Shown here piece after piece: positions 61,101 to 64,000 of a DNA stretch of 64,000 bases. A program made the position numbers and the translations under genes. Numbering within the stretch: position 1 is the first letter of the stretch; every line of letters starts with the position of its first letter. The notes beneath the pieces were generated by a model. The model was not told the DNA's origin. It was given only the letters and a program-made list of their open reading frames with translations, and made no database searches. The DNA comes from Epithemia pelagica (taxonomy: Eukaryota; Bacillariophyta; Bacillariophyceae; Surirellales; Surirellaceae), in assembly GCA_946965045.2 (NCBI GenBank), contig OX337228.1:6138001-6202000 (forward strand). Reading direction: 5' to 3'.

Positions 61101-62480
61101 TTCGTGCAAGGCTGTCGATGGTATCGATGAATCATCGGCTACAGAAGAGTCGTCCATCAGTGCTTCGTTCTTGGACAAATGTTCTGTCCCATCCCTCGAC
61201 CTATTCTGTACCGTTGTGCTCTCCTCTGGCTCAAAAATCGCTTCAATATGGAGAAGCGGGTTGTCTCTTTGCTCTTCTGAAGCATGCACGTTTTCATTCA
61301 ATGACTTGGTGGTGACAAACCATCCACTCATTGGTTCGGTAGGGTGCTTCAGCAAACTTTCGCATGGCAGTTCGACATGACACATTTCAAATTCCAGCAT
61401 ACCAAGCGCACTAGCGCTAAAGACGAGGGCCACTCGGATGGAAGGTACGGGGCTGTCCTCACTGCTGTAGGCATGAACCATGGAGACAACCGAGTTTTCG
61501 GTATCGGCCCAGTCAGTACAGACATTGGCAATGGGGCCTCCAGAGCTGTTGGAGAAGGCCTTTGTTTTGGTAGTTCGTACCTTGCCTTTCCATGGAGGGA
61601 GAGCCACAACTGCATGTACCAAGGATCCTACTGGACAGGGTAACCGTTGTGCTCTCATAACCCGTACGTGTACAACACCGAAACAATTCATGCTCGGATC
61701 GTATGCTACACGCTCGTCGTCCTCTTTCCACGATGTGAGAGCATGGTCCACATCAAAATCGGATTTCAGCAAAACATGTTCCGGGTAAGAAGACCTTTTC
61801 AGTTCCGTTTCGTTAATGTCTGAGCTCGGATCCTCACTCGCAGCACCATCATCAACATCATCTTGTCCATTGAATGCTGTGATGGTTGTAGTTTTTTCTT
61901 TCATCAAGTCTTGTCCAGCCATTTCAACCATATCAGTGGGAGGTTTGTGCATTGAACGAGTCAGAGCCTTTGTTTTATTCTCTCGGCGAGGAGTTGTTTC
62001 TTCTTTAGACGGCACTGCGATAGAATCGATTGCTTGGCCCCACGGACTGTGTTTGGAGAGACGCGTGGCTGTGTTATTGTTTGTTGGGCCTGTAGCGCTG
62101 TTGAAAATCCCTACTTCATTCTCACTCTTGTGAGAAATTTTCGTAGGTGGCCTTGACTTTGTTGGCATTAGAGTCGTTCCCACTCCATGAGGTGTTGGAG
62201 GGAGGGAGACAGGTTGTTTTTTGTCGTCTATATTCATCGTATTTTGGATAGATCTGGACGATGACAGTGACGATGACATGGACGAAGTATCGTTTGTCAT
62301 GTTGTGTTGAGCAGCGGCCGTCGTCGTGGGTCTCAGATGTTGGGACACAAATTCAGCAAGGACTTCGGCATCCTCCGCCGTTTGCTGTTGTTGTTGAGTC
62401 CTTCGTCGGCGATTGTGAATTCGATGAGACGTATGAACAGCATCGTCCAGCGCATCATCCAACCGATTCAGCCAGTCCAT
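58110..62480 (-). CDS. Multi-C2-domain membrane protein with C1-like finger and PH-like end
   Basis: This is a single exon of 1456 residues. A Ser/Thr-rich N-terminus is followed by a C2-like domain (FGVVHVRVMRAQRLPC) and a C1-like zinc finger encoded at about 60890-60750 (CAVCSRSI, CERCGVDCCYDC). A second C2 follows (VGTLKVNIIKAFVFQ), then a hairpin of two membrane helices (ITAFCACIYFHLC; PLFALLVIMAYLGF). A third C2 (INIEIVKGSNLKYPEYG) precedes another hydrophobic pair (SVVFVVILLAWMVLSIIPS) and a PH-like C-terminus (RPAFCVLQGHRFLWW). The arrangement resembles MCTP and extended-synaptotagmin tethers, which join the ER to other membranes through lipid-binding C2 domains. A role in membrane contact or lipid transfer is inference. 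The C2 loops do not obviously retain all Ca2+-binding Asp. Confidence 0.8.
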   Translation of the reverse strand: MDWLNRLDDALDDAVHTSHRIHNRRRRTQQQQQTAEDAEVLAEFVSQHLRPTTTAAAQHNMTNDTSSMSSSLSSSRSIQNTMNIDDKKQPVSLPPTPHGVGTTLMPTKSRPPTKISHKSENEVGIFNSATGPTNNNTATRLSKHSPWGQAIDSIAVPSKEETTPRRENKTKALTRSMHKPPTDMVEMAGQDLMKEKTTTITAFNGQDDVDDGAASEDPSSDINETELKRSSYPEHVLLKSDFDVDHALTSWKEDDERVAYDPSMNCFGVVHVRVMRAQRLPCPVGSLVHAVVALPPWKGKVRTTKTKAFSNSSGGPIANVCTDWADTENSVVSMVHAYSSEDSPVPSIRVALVFSASALGMLEFEMCHVELPCESLLKHPTEPMSGWFVTTKSLNENVHASEEQRDNPLLHIEAIFEPEESTTVQNRSRDGTEHLSKNEALMDDSSVADDSSIPSTALHEFNEVQQYVISETSSTILSSKKRRPPLKRELSQSDHSTSLSSFRNVDGVVISSSKTHLLRLKVFYVAARCAVCSRSIASGFRKTPAYRCERCGVDCCYDCRLHVDFRLPCGSKSATSAAAQSIQSKLTVDNILRTVAPVPELDDGRNHPPHVRENVPSGPTVRMGLNGLGDGDNNVPRAAVGTLKVNIIKAFVFQSAKHPSSSSNVDKGASLSALTKKGDYYMRITSSTGQMIRTKTVQQSGRPKFRSGEMSLPVPSYGVEFSLELVDDATDSVIGSCVLPANAILQQQRDSYASSTIIPFVWVFSGPVTFNISRRVVLDLQEANKQSAVAFFSDSSDDAVVGTVELDLLLEEDENALYGPSPYKCPPRSHDQLDLAVLQNHIRRISNLIRDAKKLVEIYKFMVSWENPAITAFCACIYFHLCITSKSKHIVAMPLFALLVIMAYLGFDRAHGRLPRRYINRDLEKLEHEDGKVPRSMGMINIEIVKGSNLKYPEYGLPGSAVCKVSLDLTHLMSEDDRKRSVALDEALGAPHELGFTESVYSSDPIWHKSTESLESSRIRQAFPFEGPIFDHDNSSVNSRFSFPLLQPGRHHGQNISLEPWTASPAAIILEVRFHDLVSILPGTEHILGQVVIPVSKLISQGEIRGWLEVREPGKKDVPFELRSKLPSGGTPQLLVQLSWVPPESFLGSSPDEEKEASVVVHQEMIRAARFFRQQKVSLLGSSIGAFNTVRGLSSTLLSVQNALGTVLDCFEAVLNVFNFSDPYKSSVVFVVILLAWMVLSIIPSRFLMSAAGILQFGITLHARLFQSTRSRKVSHGSNQPEKEKSTSDTPSVATWISNAFIGLPTDEDMRRTYYWDTRRVVALEAESRSAERRNERLSALWKSAWHGNIEFISSEQRRPAFCVLQGHRFLWWNSSDSFDRGEAVLGQLTLDGHAGIATPSPVEMRAVKGEEANRIIVIFGRGEGSQERITLLCPDATERERCEDAVLKAISRKTE

Positions 62481-62718
62481 GCTGCAACTAAATTATGTTT
62501 AATTACTATCGGCAAACCTCATGTCGTGTCCCTAAGAAAAGCACACTGAACAAACAACCAGCATCGTCGTCGTCCTCTCTAAATTTTCTCGTTGCCATCA
62601 CAATGCCATGGCTATACTCGTGAATACACTTGAGGGACTGAAATAGTCAGACTACCCGTCCCTCAAGTAAACTTTGGAGGAGGGTCTCATCACTTTGTTG
62701 AGGGAGGGGTGCAAAGCG

Positions 62719-62752
62719 GAGGATTTGGTGGCCGAGTGGTCAAGTCTAAGGG
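62719..62752 (+). other. tRNA 5'-half-like relic with perfect A box
   Basis: On the plus strand, GATTTG, then TGGCCGAGTGG (62729-62739), then TAAGG closely follow the first 25 bases of the tRNA-Leu gene that lies in the opposite orientation 300 bp away, with two small insertions. TGGCCGAGTGG fits the polymerase III A-box consensus exactly. No B box or matching acceptor 3' strand follows, so it cannot encode a tRNA by itself. A hairpin (GGGCAAC/GTTGTCC) follows directly. Confidence 0.45.
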
Positions 62753-62875
62753 CAACAGCAGTTGTCCTTGTCCTCACTGAGGTTTCATTGGTGCTCTACA
62801 GTCTACAGAGGCTTTGCTTTGCCCATGAAAAGAGAAGAGTGCTGGTAGGAGGTAGGACTAGGAGCAGGGCGGCTG

Positions 62876-62887
62876 GAAAAACCAAAA
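62876..62887 (-). terminator. Polymerase III terminator of tRNA-Leu
   Basis: On the minus strand the tRNA 3' end is followed by TTTT (62887-62884) and then TTTTT (62880-62876), the usual stop for polymerase III. Confidence 0.7.
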
Positions 62888-62890
62888 GGT

Positions 62891-63054
62891 TGACGACTGT
62901 GGGATTTGAACCCACGCCTCCGGAGAGAATGGAGCCTAAATCCACCTGCGGGAAGTTGCGACATTGGGCACTTGTGAGAAAGCAAGGGGTTATTCGACGA
63001 TGAATGCTTAACAATCATTAAACTTACCACCTTAGACCACTCGGTCAAATCGTC
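62891..63054 (-). tRNA. tRNA-Leu(UAG): tRNA-Leu (UAG) interrupted by an 82-nt intron at a non-canonical site
   Basis: Exon 1 is 63054-63028 and exon 2 is 62945-62891 on the minus strand, 82 nt in total before CCA, the size of a class II tRNA. The acceptor stem GACGATT/AGTCGTC pairs with one G-U. The D-stem is ACC/GGT. The anticodon arm GTGGA-TTTAGGC-TCCAT carries anticodon UAG. A long variable arm (TCTCC/GGAG) and a T-arm GTGGG-TTCAAAT-CCCAC complete it, with discriminator A as expected for Leu. The insert 62946-63027 separates base 26 from base 27, not 37 from 38. Its ends read GTAAGT...GCAG, and AAGTT near its start can pair with AACTT near its end. The exact junction can slide by up to three bases because of GGT repeats. 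The A box (TGACCGAGTGG) and B box (GGTTCAAATCC) are good. Confidence 0.88.
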
Positions 63055-63212
63055 CCGCAAAACCTGGTGAAAATTGATATAAATACGGTTGTTGACTTGT
63101 TTTTGTTGACCGACATTTTCGCGCCTGCCATCTCCCTCCGCACAGATTTTGTCAACACTTCGGCTCTTGGCAACAGGTCCAACTCCAACAACTCCTGTTC
63201 TACCAGTTCACC

Positions 63213-64000
63213 ATGATAAGTGGGACCTCCAACGCGGCCGTTGAGAGAGGAGGCTTGTTCCGGAACGCACCCCATTCCAGCGCCACTGGTAGATCCGGCG
63301 ATGTATCCGATCTACTGACTCCAACAACGATGCCGAATGACGCCATTACATTAACGGCGAAACCAAATGCCTTTGCGGGTGCGGTGCTAAGTCCCAACCA
63401 TGCTCGTACTCTGACGCCATCACTCTGTGTTGCAATCTCATCGGCATTGGCGGAGCAGTGCCATCGTCGGTCCGGTGTGCCATATACACGTAAGAGCAGT
63501 CTTTGTGGTTTGAATGTTCTCGTTCCATTGCCCAATTTTATCTCAGCGATCTGACAATTTATAATTATTATTCTTTGTCATTGGTTATATACTCGCAATT
63601 CAATCTGCTCTGTCCAGTTTGGATCACGGAAGCCTGGAGAGTTTTAGGTTGGGCGGAACCGAGTGCGGCCTTGTTCTGGGAGATGGCCACCATGTATCAC
63701 ACCTTATACTTGGCCGGACGAGCGTTCGCCGCAGACTACGAAGAGAATCCAGTTCACTCGAATAGCAACATTCCACCGATTCTCTCCTGTGGATCCACTA
63801 GTAGTGTTGGTTCCGGTACAACCACACAAACGCCTGTTACGTTTGACAAAAAGAAGTTGAGCACTGTGGCATCTGCCAAAGAGCTCCCCGTCTGGTTGGT
63901 GGGGACGTTTCTATTGCTTCACTGTGAAGAATTCGCTTATCAACGCAACTTATCGGGGCAAGACGAGAGGCGTTTCTTTGGTGGAGGAGATCCTTTAGGA
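63213..64000 (+). CDS. Hypothetical protein, 3' end beyond window
   Basis: Predicted as join(63213..63489, 63618..>64000) with a 128-bp GTAAGA...CCAG intron joining PYT to LWITEAWRV; the second exon stays open to the window edge. At least 219 residues are encoded. The N-terminal 90 residues are Ser/Thr/Ala-rich. The second exon has an aromatic, amphipathic part (GWAEPSAALFWEMATMYHTL), a Ser/Thr/Gly linker and a hydrophobic LPVWLVGTFLLLHCEEF. I recognise no family. The ATG at 63213 has a good context (TTCACCATGA). It diverges from the tRNA-Leu gene, with 158 bp between. Confidence 0.6.

Larger units (their letters stand above)
62481..62890. other. Intergenic region between C2 gene and tRNA
   Basis: About 410 bp. 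Apart from the tRNA 5'-half-like segment at 62719-62752, I see nothing. It should hold the C2 gene promoter. Confidence 0.45.

Noticed and set aside
1-64000. CRISPR arrays, prokaryotic operons or phage-like systems
   Set aside because: No regularly spaced repeats; genes carry spliceosomal introns and eukaryotic domains throughout.

Overview
The window looks like nuclear DNA of a diatom, most likely a pennate one; this is inferred from content, with no database check. It carries a fucoxanthin chlorophyll a/c-binding protein gene, plastid preproteins with the FAP-type cleavage site of secondary red plastids, a Ser/Pro 'PSxxPS' surface protein, a type III metacaspase (p10 domain before p20), a diatom-style Ty1/copia element, and compact genes with few GT-AG introns of roughly 50-135 bp. 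Many ORFs open with non-ATG codons in raw frames; I set starts by ATG, context and homology, and rebuilt splice junctions by eye.

Layout. 1-3404: an unfinished minus-strand hypothetical gene with two tandem modules. 3405-5492: no gene seen. 5493-11391: a mucin-like type I membrane protein (+), a Sec23-like COPII protein (-) and a tiny split RAMP4/SERP1 gene (-). 11569-21918: a complete 10.35-kb Ty1/copia LTR retrotransposon on the minus strand, with near-identical LTRs and a 5-bp target duplication, inserted 178 bp upstream of the RAMP4 start codon. 22644-27684: fucoxanthin chlorophyll protein (-), branched-chain aminotransferase (+), PsbP-domain lumen protein (+), F-box/MYND protein (-). 29295-41393: SYF2 (-), type III metacaspase (+), PfkB kinase (-), MYND/Mss51-type protein (+), a plastid-targeted orphan (+), and a DHX16/Prp2 helicase (+). 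41935-57808: alpha/beta hydrolase (+), VPS16 (-), eIF3e (+), DDRGK1 (-), a membrane-anchored methyltransferase-fold protein (+), a USP5-like deubiquitinase (-), a small Cys-rich ORF (-) and a sulfotransferase-like protein (+). 58110-62480: a large multi-C2 membrane protein (-). 62891-63054: tRNA-Leu(UAG) (-). 63213 to the edge: an unfinished hypothetical gene (+).

The genes do not form one pathway. Themes are the secretory and endolysosomal system (Sec23-like, RAMP4, DDRGK1, VPS16, C2 protein, sulfotransferase), RNA processing and translation (SYF2, DHX16, eIF3e, tRNA), protein turnover (USP5, F-box/MYND, metacaspase) and the plastid (FCP, PsbP-like, orphan). Many neighbours are divergent pairs sharing short 5' intervals.

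The most unusual feature is the tRNA-Leu gene. Its cloverleaf is perfect once an 82-nt insert is removed, but that insert lies between positions 26 and 27 of the tRNA, not at the eukaryotic 37/38 site, and it has spliceosomal-looking GTAAGT...GCAG ends. The retrotransposon is second: it has a very long Gag-side region with predicted membrane segments and a single in-frame TGA inside an otherwise intact polyprotein.
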